DNA of 64,000 nucleotides from contig NZ_LIPV01000011.1 in NCBI RefSeq assembly GCF_001418255.1, forward strand, positions 1 to 64,000, in the 5' to 3' direction. The position numbers and the translations under genes are program-made. This DNA comes from Thiomonas bhubaneswarensis. GTDB taxonomy: Bacteria; Pseudomonadota; Gammaproteobacteria; Burkholderiales; Burkholderiaceae_C. The notes below the pieces were generated by a model, which was not told the origin of the DNA, did not search any database, and saw only the letters and a program-made list of their open reading frames with translations. Positions 35,430-44,054 of the stretch are shown here, piece after piece (position 1 is the first letter of the stretch; the number at the start of each line of letters is the position of its first letter).

Positions 35430-36851
35430 ATGCCCTTCTACGATGAAATGACCCCCGCGAGCGGCGGCGTGCGCCCGCACTATGCGCAGTACGCCCAGTG
35501 GCTGGCGCAGCAACCGCCCGACACCATACGCGCCAAGCGCGAGGAAGCCGAGCTGATCTTTCGCCGCGTCGGCATCACCTTCGCGGTGTACGGCGACGAG
35601 GCGGGCACCGAGCGGCTCATTCCCTTCGACCTGATACCGCGCATCATTCCCGCGGCCGAATGGAAGCATCTCGAAGCCGGGCTGAAGCAGCGCGTCACCG
35701 CGCTCAACCGCTTCATCCACGACGTCTATCACGATCAGGAGATCCTCAAGGCGGGCATCGTGCCGACCGAGCAGGTCTATGGCAACGCCCAGTTTCGCCC
35801 CGAGATGATGGGCATCGACCTGCCGCACCACGTCTACGCGCAGATCGCCGGCATCGACATCGTGCGCGCCGAAAACGCCCAGGGCGAGGGCGAATACTTC
35901 GTGCTCGAAGACAACCTGCGCGTGCCCTCGGGCGTGAGCTACATGCTGGAAAACCGGCGCATGATGATGCGCCTGTTCCCCGAGCTGTTCGCCCGCCACA
36001 GCATCGCCCCGGTGGCGCATTACCCCGATCTGCTGCTGGAAAAGCTGCGCGCCGTGGCGCCGTCCAGCGTGAGCGAACCCACCGTGGTCGTGCTCACGCC
36101 GGGGATGTACAACTCGGCGTATTTCGAACACGCCTTCCTCGCCCAGCAAATGGGCGTGGAGCTGGTCGAGGGGCAGGATCTGTTCGTCAAGGACGACTTC
36201 GTCTACATGCGCACCACCCAGGGCCCGCAGCGGGTGGACGTGATCTACCGCCGCGTCGACGACGACTTTCTCGATCCCAAGGTGTTCCGCGCCGACTCCT
36301 CGCTGGGCTGCGCCGGGCTGATGCGCGCCTACCGCGCGGGCAACGTCAATCTGGCCAACGCCATCGGCACCGGCGTGGCCGACGACAAGTCGATCTATCC
36401 CTATGTGCCGCGCATGATCGAGTTCTACCTGGGTGAAGCGCCGCTACTGCACAACGTGCCCACCCGCATGTGCCGCGAGCCCGACAGCCTGAGCTATGTG
36501 CTGGAGCACCTGTCCGAGCTGGTGGTCAAGGAGGTGCACGGCGCCGGGGGCTACGGCATGCTGGTCGGCCCGGCTTCCACCCAGGCCGAGATCGCCGCGT
36601 TCGCCGAGAAAATCAAGGCCAACCCCCATCACTACATCGCCCAGCCCACGCTGGCCCTGTCCACCTGCCCCACCTATGTCGAGTCGGGCATTGCGCCGCG
36701 TCACCTCGATCTGCGGCCCTTCGTGCTGTCGGGCAAGACCGTGTCCATCGTGCCCGGTGGCCTCACACGGGTGGCGCTGACCGAGGGCTCGCTGGTGGTC
36801 AACTCCTCGCAAGGCGGCGGCACTAAAGACACCTGGGTGCTGGAAAAGTAG
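35430..36851 (+). CDS. Circularly permuted ATP-grasp type 2 protein
   Basis: 473 residues of the circularly permuted ATP-grasp family (COG2308/DUF404-DUF407 type), predicted to form amide or peptide bonds using ATP. Visible blocks: RHIHDVY-like LNRFIHDVYHDQEILKAGIV, FVLEDNLRVPSGVSYMLENR with the acidic-Asn metal site, VVLTPGMYNSAYFEHAFLAQ, VVKEVHGAGGYGMLVGP with the nucleotide-binding Lys and glycine loop, and TVSIVPGGLTRVALTEGSL. All core motifs look intact. First gene of a five-gene run with alpha-E and transglutaminase-like proteins; 37 bases separate it from the next gene. No substrate is known. Confidence 0.9.
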   Translation: MPFYDEMTPASGGVRPHYAQYAQWLAQQPPDTIRAKREEAELIFRRVGITFAVYGDEAGTERLIPFDLIPRIIPAAEWKHLEAGLKQRVTALNRFIHDVYHDQEILKAGIVPTEQVYGNAQFRPEMMGIDLPHHVYAQIAGIDIVRAENAQGEGEYFVLEDNLRVPSGVSYMLENRRMMMRLFPELFARHSIAPVAHYPDLLLEKLRAVAPSSVSEPTVVVLTPGMYNSAYFEHAFLAQQMGVELVEGQDLFVKDDFVYMRTTQGPQRVDVIYRRVDDDFLDPKVFRADSSLGCAGLMRAYRAGNVNLANAIGTGVADDKSIYPYVPRMIEFYLGEAPLLHNVPTRMCREPDSLSYVLEHLSELVVKEVHGAGGYGMLVGPASTQAEIAAFAEKIKANPHHYIAQPTLALSTCPTYVESGIAPRHLDLRPFVLSGKTVSIVPGGLTRVALTEGSLVVNSSQGGGTKDTWVLEK

Positions 36852-36888
36852 ACCCCCGCCCTTCGCATCCAACCGGCAAGGAACTCCC

Positions 36889-37845
36889 ATGCTCAGCCGC
36901 ACCGCCGATCACCTGTTCTGGATGGCCCGCTACACCGAACGCGCCGAAAACACCGCCCGCATGCTCGACGTGCATGTGCAATCGGCCCTGCTGCCGCAGG
37001 GCGCCGAGGCCATGCAGTTGGGCTGGCGCGGGCTGCTGGGCATCTCCGAGCTGACCTCGGCCTATACCGAGCGCTTTGGCGCCATCGACGCCGACAAGGT
37101 GCTCGACTTCATGGTGTGCGACACCGGCAACCCCTCGTCGATCCAGAGCTGCCTGCGCGCGGCGCGCGAGAACGCCCGCGCGGTGCGCGGCGCCATCACC
37201 ACCGAGGTGTGGGAAACGGTCAACCAGACCTGGCTCGAATCGCAGCGCCTGCTGACCAAGGGATTGTGCGGACAGGATCCGGCCCAGTTTTTCGAGTGGG
37301 TGAAATACCGCTCGCACCTCTCGCGCGGGGTGACCTCGGGCACCATGCTGCAGGACGAGGCCTACCACTTCCTGCGTATCGGCACCTTTCTGGAACGAGC
37401 CGACAACACCGCCCGCCTGCTCGACGTGAAATTCCACGCCCTGCAGTCCGACTTCTACGGATCGACGAATGGGAATGGCCGCCTGCAGGAGCTCGACTTC
37501 TACCACTGGTCGGGCGTGCTGCGTTCGGTTTCGGGGTTCGAGGTTTACCGCAAGGTGTACCGCGACGTCATCACCCCCGAGCGCGTGGCCGGGCTGCTCA
37601 TCCTGCGGCCCGACATGCCGCGCTCGCTGGCGGCCTGCATGGCCGCGGTGAACCACCACCTACAGGCCGTGGCCAACCCGCAGTCGCGCGAGACATTGCG
37701 CCGCGCGGGTCTGCTCAACGCCCAGCTACAGTTCGGTCGGCTCGACGACATCATGGCCACCGGGCTGCACGCCTATCTCACTCACTTCCTGGAGCGCATC
37801 AACGATCTGGGCGTGGGCATCAGCCAGGATTTCCTCGCCGCCTGA
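36889..37845 (+). CDS. Alpha-E domain protein (DUF403)
   Basis: 318 residues, all-helical alpha-E domain: MLSRTADHLFWMARYTERAE at the start, GNPSSIQSCLRAARENARAV, WETVNQTWLESQRLL, FLRIGTFLERADNTARLLDV and LDFYHWSGVLRSVSGFEVY. Alpha-E proteins nearly always occur next to, or fused to, circularly permuted ATP-grasp proteins and are presumed partners or substrate carriers; no biochemical function is proven. AAGGAA precedes the ATG. It lies 37 bases after the ATP-grasp gene and 42 bases before the transglutaminase-like gene, so cotranscription is likely. Confidence 0.9.
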   Translation: MLSRTADHLFWMARYTERAENTARMLDVHVQSALLPQGAEAMQLGWRGLLGISELTSAYTERFGAIDADKVLDFMVCDTGNPSSIQSCLRAARENARAVRGAITTEVWETVNQTWLESQRLLTKGLCGQDPAQFFEWVKYRSHLSRGVTSGTMLQDEAYHFLRIGTFLERADNTARLLDVKFHALQSDFYGSTNGNGRLQELDFYHWSGVLRSVSGFEVYRKVYRDVITPERVAGLLILRPDMPRSLAACMAAVNHHLQAVANPQSRETLRRAGLLNAQLQFGRLDDIMATGLHAYLTHFLERINDLGVGISQDFLAA

Positions 37846-37887
37846 AGCCGCCAGTCATCCTTCAAACTCTCTTTCGCAGGTGCCCGG

Positions 37888-40800
37888 ATGTCCATCCACG
37901 TCGCGCTCACGCACACCACCACCTACCGCTTCGATCGCCCGGTAGGACTTTCCCCGCACGTCGTGCGCCTGCGCCCGGCGCCGCATTGCCGCACGCCCAT
38001 CCTGTCGTACAGCCAGCGCGTCGAGCCAGCCCAGCATTTCATCAACTGGCAGCAAGACCCTTTCTCCAACTACCTCGCGCGCCTGACCTTTCCCAACAAG
38101 ACCACCCTGCTGCAGATCACCGTCGATCTCGTGGCCGAGATGGCGGTCTACAACCCCTTCGACTTCTTCCTCGAACCCGAGGCCGAGCAATTCCCCTTCA
38201 CCTATGCGCCCGATCTGAAGGCCGAGCTCGCCCCCTATCTGGCCGCCGACGCGCGCACCCCGCGCCTCGATGCCCTGCTCAAGAGCCTCGACCTCACCCC
38301 GCGCCGCACCATCGACTTCCTGGTGGACGTCAACCAGCGGCTGCAGCGCGACATCGGCTACACCATCCGCTTGGAGCCGGGGGTGCAGACCCCCGAACAG
38401 ACGCTGGAACTGGCCTGCGGCTCCTGCCGTGACACCGGCTGGCTCATGGTCCAGGTATTGCGCCACCTCGGGCTGGCCGCGCGCTTCGTCTCCGGCTACC
38501 TGATCCAGCTCACACCCGACGTCAAGGCGCTCGACGGCCCCAGCGGCGCCGAGGCCGACTTCACCGATCTGCATGCGTGGTGCGAGGTCTATCTACCGGG
38601 GGCGGGCTGGATCGGCCTCGACCCCACGTCGGGGCTGCTCGCTGGCGAAGGCCACATTCCGCTGGCCTGCACCCCACAGCCCTCGGGCGCGGCGCCGGTC
38701 GAGGGCCTGGTGGACGAGTGCGAGGTGGAATTCAGCCACCACATGGCCGTCACCCGCATCTATGAATCGCCGCGCGTCACCAAGCCCTATACCGATGACC
38801 AGTGGCAGGCCGTGCTCACCCTGGGCGAAGTGGTCGACCAGCACCTGAAGACCGGCGACGTGCGCCTCACCCAGGGCGGCGAGCCCACCTTCGTCGCCAC
38901 CACCGACCGCGACGCGCCGGAATGGAACACCGACGCGCTCGGGCCCACCAAGCGCGGCTACGCCGGCGAGCTCATCGGCAGGCTCATCGCCCGCTACGGC
39001 CCTGGCGGTTTTCTGCACTTCGGCCAGGGCAAGTGGTACCCCGGCGAGCAACTGCCGCGCTGGGCGCTGTCGGCCATCTGGCGTCGCGACGGCCAGCCCT
39101 GCTGGCACAACCCCGCGCTGTTCGCCGACGAACGGCTGGGCGGCACCGCCACCGCCCTCGACGCCCAGACCTTCATGCTGGCCCTGGTCGATACGCTGGG
39201 GGTCGATCCGGCCCACGTGCAGACCGGCTTCGAGGACACGTGGTACTACCTGTGGCGCGAGCGCCGCCTGCCGGTCAACGTCGACCCGTTCGACTCGCGG
39301 GTGGACGACGAGCTCGAACGCGCCCGCCTGCGCAAGGTGTTCAGCCAGGGCCTGAAGGCGCCCACCGGCTATGCCCTGCCGATCCGCCGCGAGCCCGGTT
39401 CACCCCAGAAGAATGGACAGCCCCCAGGTCTGGGCGACGCCCAGACCGCTCCCCAAGGGGGTCAAGGAAACTTGGGACGGCCCGGCGTTTCCTTGAGCGG
39501 CCCGCGCTGGATCTCCGGCCCGTGGTTCTTCCGCGACGAGCGCATGTACCTGATTCCCGGCGACTCGGCCATGGGCTGGCGCCTGCCGCTGGACTCGCTG
39601 CCCTGGGCTTCCGACGGCGATCGCGCCTCCGACTGGCCGCAAGACCCCTTCGCCCCGCGCGGCAACCTGCCCGACGCCGCCGCACTGCGGCTGCAGTACG
39701 GCCCGATGCACCGCATCGGGGGCGGTTACGCCGAAGGTGGCACCGTCGGGGTGCAGAACCAGGGTGTCGCCGCACCGCTTCGGGGCGAGGTGGCGGGTCG
39801 CGGTGGCGCGGCATGGTCCAGTGGCGATGGCCAGCGCCTGCGGCCAGGCGACAGCCGCTACCCCGATCGTTTCGAGTCGGCGAGCTGGATTCTGCGCACC
39901 GCGCTGTGCGTGGAGGCTCGCGGCGGTGTGCTCTATGTGTTCATGCCGCCGCTGGCCAGCGCCGACGACTACCTCGACCTGCTCGCCGCCATCGAGACCA
40001 CCGCCGAGCGGCTGCGGGTCAAGCTGGTGCTCGAAGGCTACCCGCCGCCGCGCGACCCGCGGCTGAACCAGCTTCAGGTCACGCCCGACCCCGGCGTCAT
40101 CGAGGTCAACATCCACCCGGCGCACAACTGGGCCGAACTGGTCGATCACACCGAATTTCTCTACCAGGCGGCGTTCCAGACCCGGCTGGGCGCCGAAAAG
40201 TTCATGCTCGACGGCCGCCACACCGGCACCGGCGGTGGCAACCATGTGGTGCTCGGCGGCGCCACCCCGGCGGACAGCCCCTTCCTGCGCCGTCCCGACC
40301 TGTTGGCCAGCCTGATCGCCTACTGGCACAACCACCCCAGCCTGAGCTATCTGTTCTCCGGCCTGTTCATCGGCCCCACCAGCCAGGCGCCGCGGGTGGA
40401 CGAGGCGCGCGACGATCAGGTCTATGAACTCGAGATCGCCCTGAACGAGCTGCGCGCCAACCGTGCGCGTTACGGAGTTGACGCACCCGCATGGTTCGTG
40501 GATCGCACCCTGCGCAACATCCTCATCGACGTCACCGGCAACACCCATCGCAGCGAGTTCTGCATCGACAAGCTCTACAGCCCCGACGGCGCCACCGGGC
40601 GGCTGGGCCTGCTGGAGCTGCGCGCCTTCGAAATGCCACCGCATGCGCGCATGAGCGTGGTGCAGCAACTGCTGTTGCGCGCGCTCATCGCCCGCTTCTG
40701 GCACACCCCCTACACCGCGCGGCTGCAACGCTGGGGCACTGCCCTGCACGACCGCTTTCTGCTGCCAACCTTCATTGCGCTGGACTTCGAGGACGTGCTC

Positions 40801-41409
40801 ACCGAGGTGCGCGAAGCCGGTTACGACTTCGATCCGCAATGGTTCGCGCCGCACCACACCTTCCGCTTCCCACTGCTGGGCGACTACGCGGTGCGCGGCA
40901 TGAAGCTGGAGCTGCGCATGGCGCTGGAGCCCTGGCACGTCATGGGCGAGGAAGGCGCGGTGGGCGGCACGGTGCGCTATGTCGATTCCTCGCTGGAGAG
41001 GGTGGAGGTGAAGATCAACGGCCTGACCGACAGCCGCCATGTGCTCACCGTCAACGGCCAGGCGCTGCCGCTGCAGCCCACCGGGCGCAGCGGCGAATTC
41101 GTCTGCGGCGTGCGCTATCGCGCCTGGAGGCCGCCTTCGGCGCTGCACCCGGGCATCGGCGTGCACGCGCCGCTGACCTTCGATCTGGTGGACACCTGGA
41201 TGCAGCGCTCGCTCGGCGGCTGCCGGTACCACGTCGAGCATCCGGGCGGCAGCAACCCCTCCACCTTCCCGATCAACGCCTACGAGGCCGAGAGCCGCAG
41301 GCTGGCGCGCTTTTTCCGCATGGGCCACACACCAGGGCGCATGCAGGTCGCCCCGGCGCATCCGAGCCTGGAATTCCCGTTCACGCTCGATCTGCGCTCG
41401 CCCAGCTGA
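37888..41409 (+). CDS. Transglutaminase-like protein with DUF2126 domain
   Basis: 1173 residues. An N-terminal beta domain (HTTTYRFDRPVGLSPHVVRL) precedes a transglutaminase-like core with the full triad: Cys180 in CGSCRDTGWL, His229 in DLHAWCEV and Asp245 in GLDPTSG. The rest (about 290-1170) is the DUF2126 domain (GEPTFVATTDRDAPEWN, RLIARYGPGGFLHFGQGKWYP, LIPGDSAMGWRLPLDSLPW, RHTGTGGGNHVVLGGATP). At about 505-540 a Gly/Gln/Pro-rich insert (QKNGQPPGLGDAQTAPQGGQ) interrupts the family and corresponds to two palindromes in the DNA. It is probably a peptide or isopeptide hydrolase or transferase within the ATP-grasp cluster. Confidence 0.9.
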   Translation: MSIHVALTHTTTYRFDRPVGLSPHVVRLRPAPHCRTPILSYSQRVEPAQHFINWQQDPFSNYLARLTFPNKTTLLQITVDLVAEMAVYNPFDFFLEPEAEQFPFTYAPDLKAELAPYLAADARTPRLDALLKSLDLTPRRTIDFLVDVNQRLQRDIGYTIRLEPGVQTPEQTLELACGSCRDTGWLMVQVLRHLGLAARFVSGYLIQLTPDVKALDGPSGAEADFTDLHAWCEVYLPGAGWIGLDPTSGLLAGEGHIPLACTPQPSGAAPVEGLVDECEVEFSHHMAVTRIYESPRVTKPYTDDQWQAVLTLGEVVDQHLKTGDVRLTQGGEPTFVATTDRDAPEWNTDALGPTKRGYAGELIGRLIARYGPGGFLHFGQGKWYPGEQLPRWALSAIWRRDGQPCWHNPALFADERLGGTATALDAQTFMLALVDTLGVDPAHVQTGFEDTWYYLWRERRLPVNVDPFDSRVDDELERARLRKVFSQGLKAPTGYALPIRREPGSPQKNGQPPGLGDAQTAPQGGQGNLGRPGVSLSGPRWISGPWFFRDERMYLIPGDSAMGWRLPLDSLPWASDGDRASDWPQDPFAPRGNLPDAAALRLQYGPMHRIGGGYAEGGTVGVQNQGVAAPLRGEVAGRGGAAWSSGDGQRLRPGDSRYPDRFESASWILRTALCVEARGGVLYVFMPPLASADDYLDLLAAIETTAERLRVKLVLEGYPPPRDPRLNQLQVTPDPGVIEVNIHPAHNWAELVDHTEFLYQAAFQTRLGAEKFMLDGRHTGTGGGNHVVLGGATPADSPFLRRPDLLASLIAYWHNHPSLSYLFSGLFIGPTSQAPRVDEARDDQVYELEIALNELRANRARYGVDAPAWFVDRTLRNILIDVTGNTHRSEFCIDKLYSPDGATGRLGLLELRAFEMPPHARMSVVQQLLLRALIARFWHTPYTARLQRWGTALHDRFLLPTFIALDFEDVLTEVREAGYDFDPQWFAPHHTFRFPLLGDYAVRGMKLELRMALEPWHVMGEEGAVGGTVRYVDSSLERVEVKINGLTDSRHVLTVNGQALPLQPTGRSGEFVCGVRYRAWRPPSALHPGIGVHAPLTFDLVDTWMQRSLGGCRYHVEHPGGSNPSTFPINAYEAESRRLARFFRMGHTPGRMQVAPAHPSLEFPFTLDLRSPS
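39400..39500 (+). repeat. In-frame double-palindrome insertion in the DUF2126 gene
   Basis: Two stem-loops lie within one coding region: GGTCTGGGCG (39427-39436) with CGCCCAGACC (39438-39447), perfect 10-bp arms and a one-base loop; and TCAAGGAAAC (39462-39471) with GTTTCCTTGA (39487-39496), perfect 10-bp arms and a 15-base loop. The translated stretch is Gly/Gln/Pro-rich and fills a variable spot just before the conserved RWISGPWFFRDERMYLIPGD block. Boundaries are approximate. Confidence 0.7.
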
Positions 41410-41469
41410 TCCAACCCCGGCATGGGGGGCTGGGTTTTGACGCCCCGCCCCTTCATGCCACAATGCCTC

Positions 41470-44043
41470 ATGGCCAGCCTGTTCCAGAACCCTTCCCAGG
41501 ACCACGCCGATCCGGGCGATGAATGCGCGGCGCTCGCGCGCGACCTGGCCGCGTCCGTGCTTCCGGGCCATTGGGACGAGCTGCGCGGCCGCGTCTCCGA
41601 CGGCGCCACCGGCACGCCGCTGACGCCGATGTGGGAGCAGTTCTTCCGCCTGCTCGGCCCCGGCGGCTTCGACGCCCTGGGCGCGCGTCAGCAGCAACTG
41701 CTGCAGCAGATTCACGACGACGGCGTGACCTACAACGTCCACGCCGACGCGGCACAGGCGGTGCGAGCTTGGTCGGTCGATCTGTTCCCGCTGCTGATCG
41801 ACGCCGCCGCGTGGAAACAGATTTCCGCCGGGGCCGCGCAGCGCGCCGCCTTGCTCAACGCCATTCTGGCCGACATCTACACTGGCGCGCAGCGCACCCT
41901 CAAGGAAGGCCTGCTGCCCCCGGCGCTGGTGCAGGGCCACCCCGGCTATCTGCGCGCGGTGCACGGGCACGCGCCGCCGGGCAACGTCTGGCTGCACATC
42001 GCCGCCTTCGATCTGGCGCGCGGGCCCGACGGGGTGTGGCGCGTAGTCAACCAGCGGGTGCAAGCCCCGTCCGGGCTGGGCTATCTGCTGGAAAACCGCA
42101 TCCTCATCTCGCGCCTGTTCCCCGACGCCTTCACCCAGCTCAAGGTGCAGCGCCTGGCAGCGAGCTACCGACTGCTGATGGACACCCTGCTGCGCCTGTC
42201 GCCCGGCGGCAGCGGCAGCCGCGTGGTGCTGCTCACCCCCGGCCCCTACAGCGAAACCTATTTCGAGCAGGTGTATCTGGCGCGCTACCTGGGCATCACC
42301 CTGGCCGAGGGCAGCGACCTGACCGTGCGTGAAGACCGGCTCTACCTCAAGACCCTGCGCGGCCTGGAGCCGGTGCATGTGGTACTGCGGCGGCTCGACG
42401 ACAGTTTCTGCGACCCGCTGGAGTTGCGCCCCGACTCGATGCTGGGCGTGGCCGGGCTGCTGCAGGCGGTGCGCGCCGGCCATGTGCTCGTGGCCAATGC
42501 GCTGGGGGCCGGTTTTCTCGAATCGCCCGCGGTGCAGGGCTTTCTGCCCAAGCTGTGCGAAACCCTGCTGGGCGAGCCGCTCAAGCTGCCCTCGCTGCCC
42601 ACCTGGTGGTGCGGCGAGCCGGGTGTGTGCGACGCGCCGCTGGACGATCTGCGCTCATGGGTCATCAAGCCGGTGCACGCCGATTGCGGCTTCGAGCCGA
42701 CGGTGATGGCCAGCCTCGACTACGGCCAGCTTCCCGCCTGGCGCGAGCGCGTGCATGCCGACCCGGCGCGCGTCACGCTGCAGCAATACCAGCCGCTGCC
42801 GCAGGTGCCGGTATGGAGCGACGACCGCCTGGCCGCGCGCGCCGCCATGTTGCGCGTCTATGCCCTGTCCGACGGCCAGGGCGGCTGGCGGGTGTTGCCT
42901 GGCGGTCTGGTGCGCACCGCGCCGCGCGGCGGCAACACCGTGTCGATGCAGCGCGGCGGCAGCAGCCAGGACGCCTGGGTCATCACTGGCGACGCGGTCG
43001 ACGACTCCACCCTTCTGCCCCCGCCGATGCGGCCGCAGGATCTGGTGAACCATCACCGTGTGGTCACCAGCCGCGCGGCCGAAAACCTGTTCTGGCTGGG
43101 CCGCTACAGCGAACGCGCCGAATACAGCGCGCGGCTGGCGCGCATCACCCTGCGCGCGCTCTCGGGCGACGACGACCTCGGCCCCGCGGTGCGCGACATG
43201 GTCGACTCGTGGTGTCGCCAGGCCGGGCTGATCGAACCCGAGTCGCCCTCGCTGAGCGACAACCCGCACGGCTTCGAGCGCTGCATCGTGCGCGGCCTCA
43301 CCCCGGGGCAGCATGCCGGGGGCATCGTGCAGAACATCCAGGCGCTCGGCTTCGCCGCCACCCAGGTGCGCGAGCGCTTGGGCGGCGATCACCGGCAGTG
43401 GATCGCCTCGGCCACCGCGCTCGAACTGCTGCCCGCCGCCGCCCGGCGCGACGAATTGCAGGCCGCACAGGCGCTGCGCGGCCTGGAGCAGCTCACCGAA
43501 ATCCTCAGCGCCATCACCGGCGCGCAGACCGACCGCATGACCCGCGACGATGGCTGGCGACTGCTGAGCATCGGCCGCCACATCGAGCGCCTGACCCTGC
43601 TGGGCGAAGCACTGAGCCTAGCCTTCCGCACCAACGCGGTCCACACCGACAGCGGCTTCAACCTGCTGCTGGCCTTGTTCGACAGCACCATCACCTACCG
43701 CGCGCTCTACCAGAAGCGGCTGGAAATTCCGCCGCTGCTCGACCTGCTAATGCTCGACCGCGAGAACCCCCGCGCCCTTGGCTGGGTGGCGCAGACCCTG
43801 CGGGCACGCATGGCCAAGCTGCCCGGCGAGGCTGCCGACAAGGAGGCGCTGCTCGCCCTCGCCCCCGACCCCGACGACTGGCATCTGCCCGAGCTCTGCA
43901 CCCACAACCAGGATAGTCACTACGCCTGGCTGGAGCTCACGCTGACGCAGAGCATCGAGGGCGCCTGGCGCCTGTCCGACGAGATCAGCCGCCGCTATTT
44001 CGCCCACGCCAACGCCCCCGACCGCACCCTGGGCGGGTACTGA
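41470..44043 (+). CDS. Fused circularly permuted ATP-grasp / alpha-E protein
   Basis: 857 residues. Residues about 50-500 are a circularly permuted ATP-grasp domain (WSVDLFPLLIDAAAWKQIS, LLNAILADIYTG, VQAPSGLGYLLENRILISRL, VLLTPGPYSETYFEQVYLAR, SSQDAWVITGD). From about 530 an alpha-E domain follows (SRAAENLFWLGRYSERAEYS, DNPHGFERCI, RHIERLTLLGEALSLAF). It thus repeats, in one chain, the two proteins encoded at 35430-37845. Compared with that copy, the nucleotide-site blocks are altered: VVNQRVQAPSG instead of LEDNLRVPSG and VIKPVHADCGFEP instead of VKEVHGAGGYG. Start ATG 41470 avoids an unlikely Trp/Pro-rich leader. Confidence 0.88.
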   Translation: MASLFQNPSQDHADPGDECAALARDLAASVLPGHWDELRGRVSDGATGTPLTPMWEQFFRLLGPGGFDALGARQQQLLQQIHDDGVTYNVHADAAQAVRAWSVDLFPLLIDAAAWKQISAGAAQRAALLNAILADIYTGAQRTLKEGLLPPALVQGHPGYLRAVHGHAPPGNVWLHIAAFDLARGPDGVWRVVNQRVQAPSGLGYLLENRILISRLFPDAFTQLKVQRLAASYRLLMDTLLRLSPGGSGSRVVLLTPGPYSETYFEQVYLARYLGITLAEGSDLTVREDRLYLKTLRGLEPVHVVLRRLDDSFCDPLELRPDSMLGVAGLLQAVRAGHVLVANALGAGFLESPAVQGFLPKLCETLLGEPLKLPSLPTWWCGEPGVCDAPLDDLRSWVIKPVHADCGFEPTVMASLDYGQLPAWRERVHADPARVTLQQYQPLPQVPVWSDDRLAARAAMLRVYALSDGQGGWRVLPGGLVRTAPRGGNTVSMQRGGSSQDAWVITGDAVDDSTLLPPPMRPQDLVNHHRVVTSRAAENLFWLGRYSERAEYSARLARITLRALSGDDDLGPAVRDMVDSWCRQAGLIEPESPSLSDNPHGFERCIVRGLTPGQHAGGIVQNIQALGFAATQVRERLGGDHRQWIASATALELLPAAARRDELQAAQALRGLEQLTEILSAITGAQTDRMTRDDGWRLLSIGRHIERLTLLGEALSLAFRTNAVHTDSGFNLLLALFDSTITYRALYQKRLEIPPLLDLLMLDRENPRALGWVAQTLRARMAKLPGEAADKEALLALAPDPDDWHLPELCTHNQDSHYAWLELTLTQSIEGAWRLSDEISRRYFAHANAPDRTLGGY

Positions 44044-44054
44044 AAGCCGAACGC

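Noticed and set aside
39400-42483. Very long open frame (over 1000 codons) on the minus strand opposite the transglutaminase and ATP-grasp genes
   Set aside because: Its composition (His/Gln/Arg/Ala-rich, no motif) is what the antisense of a high-GC gene gives; the plus-strand genes carry clear family motifs.
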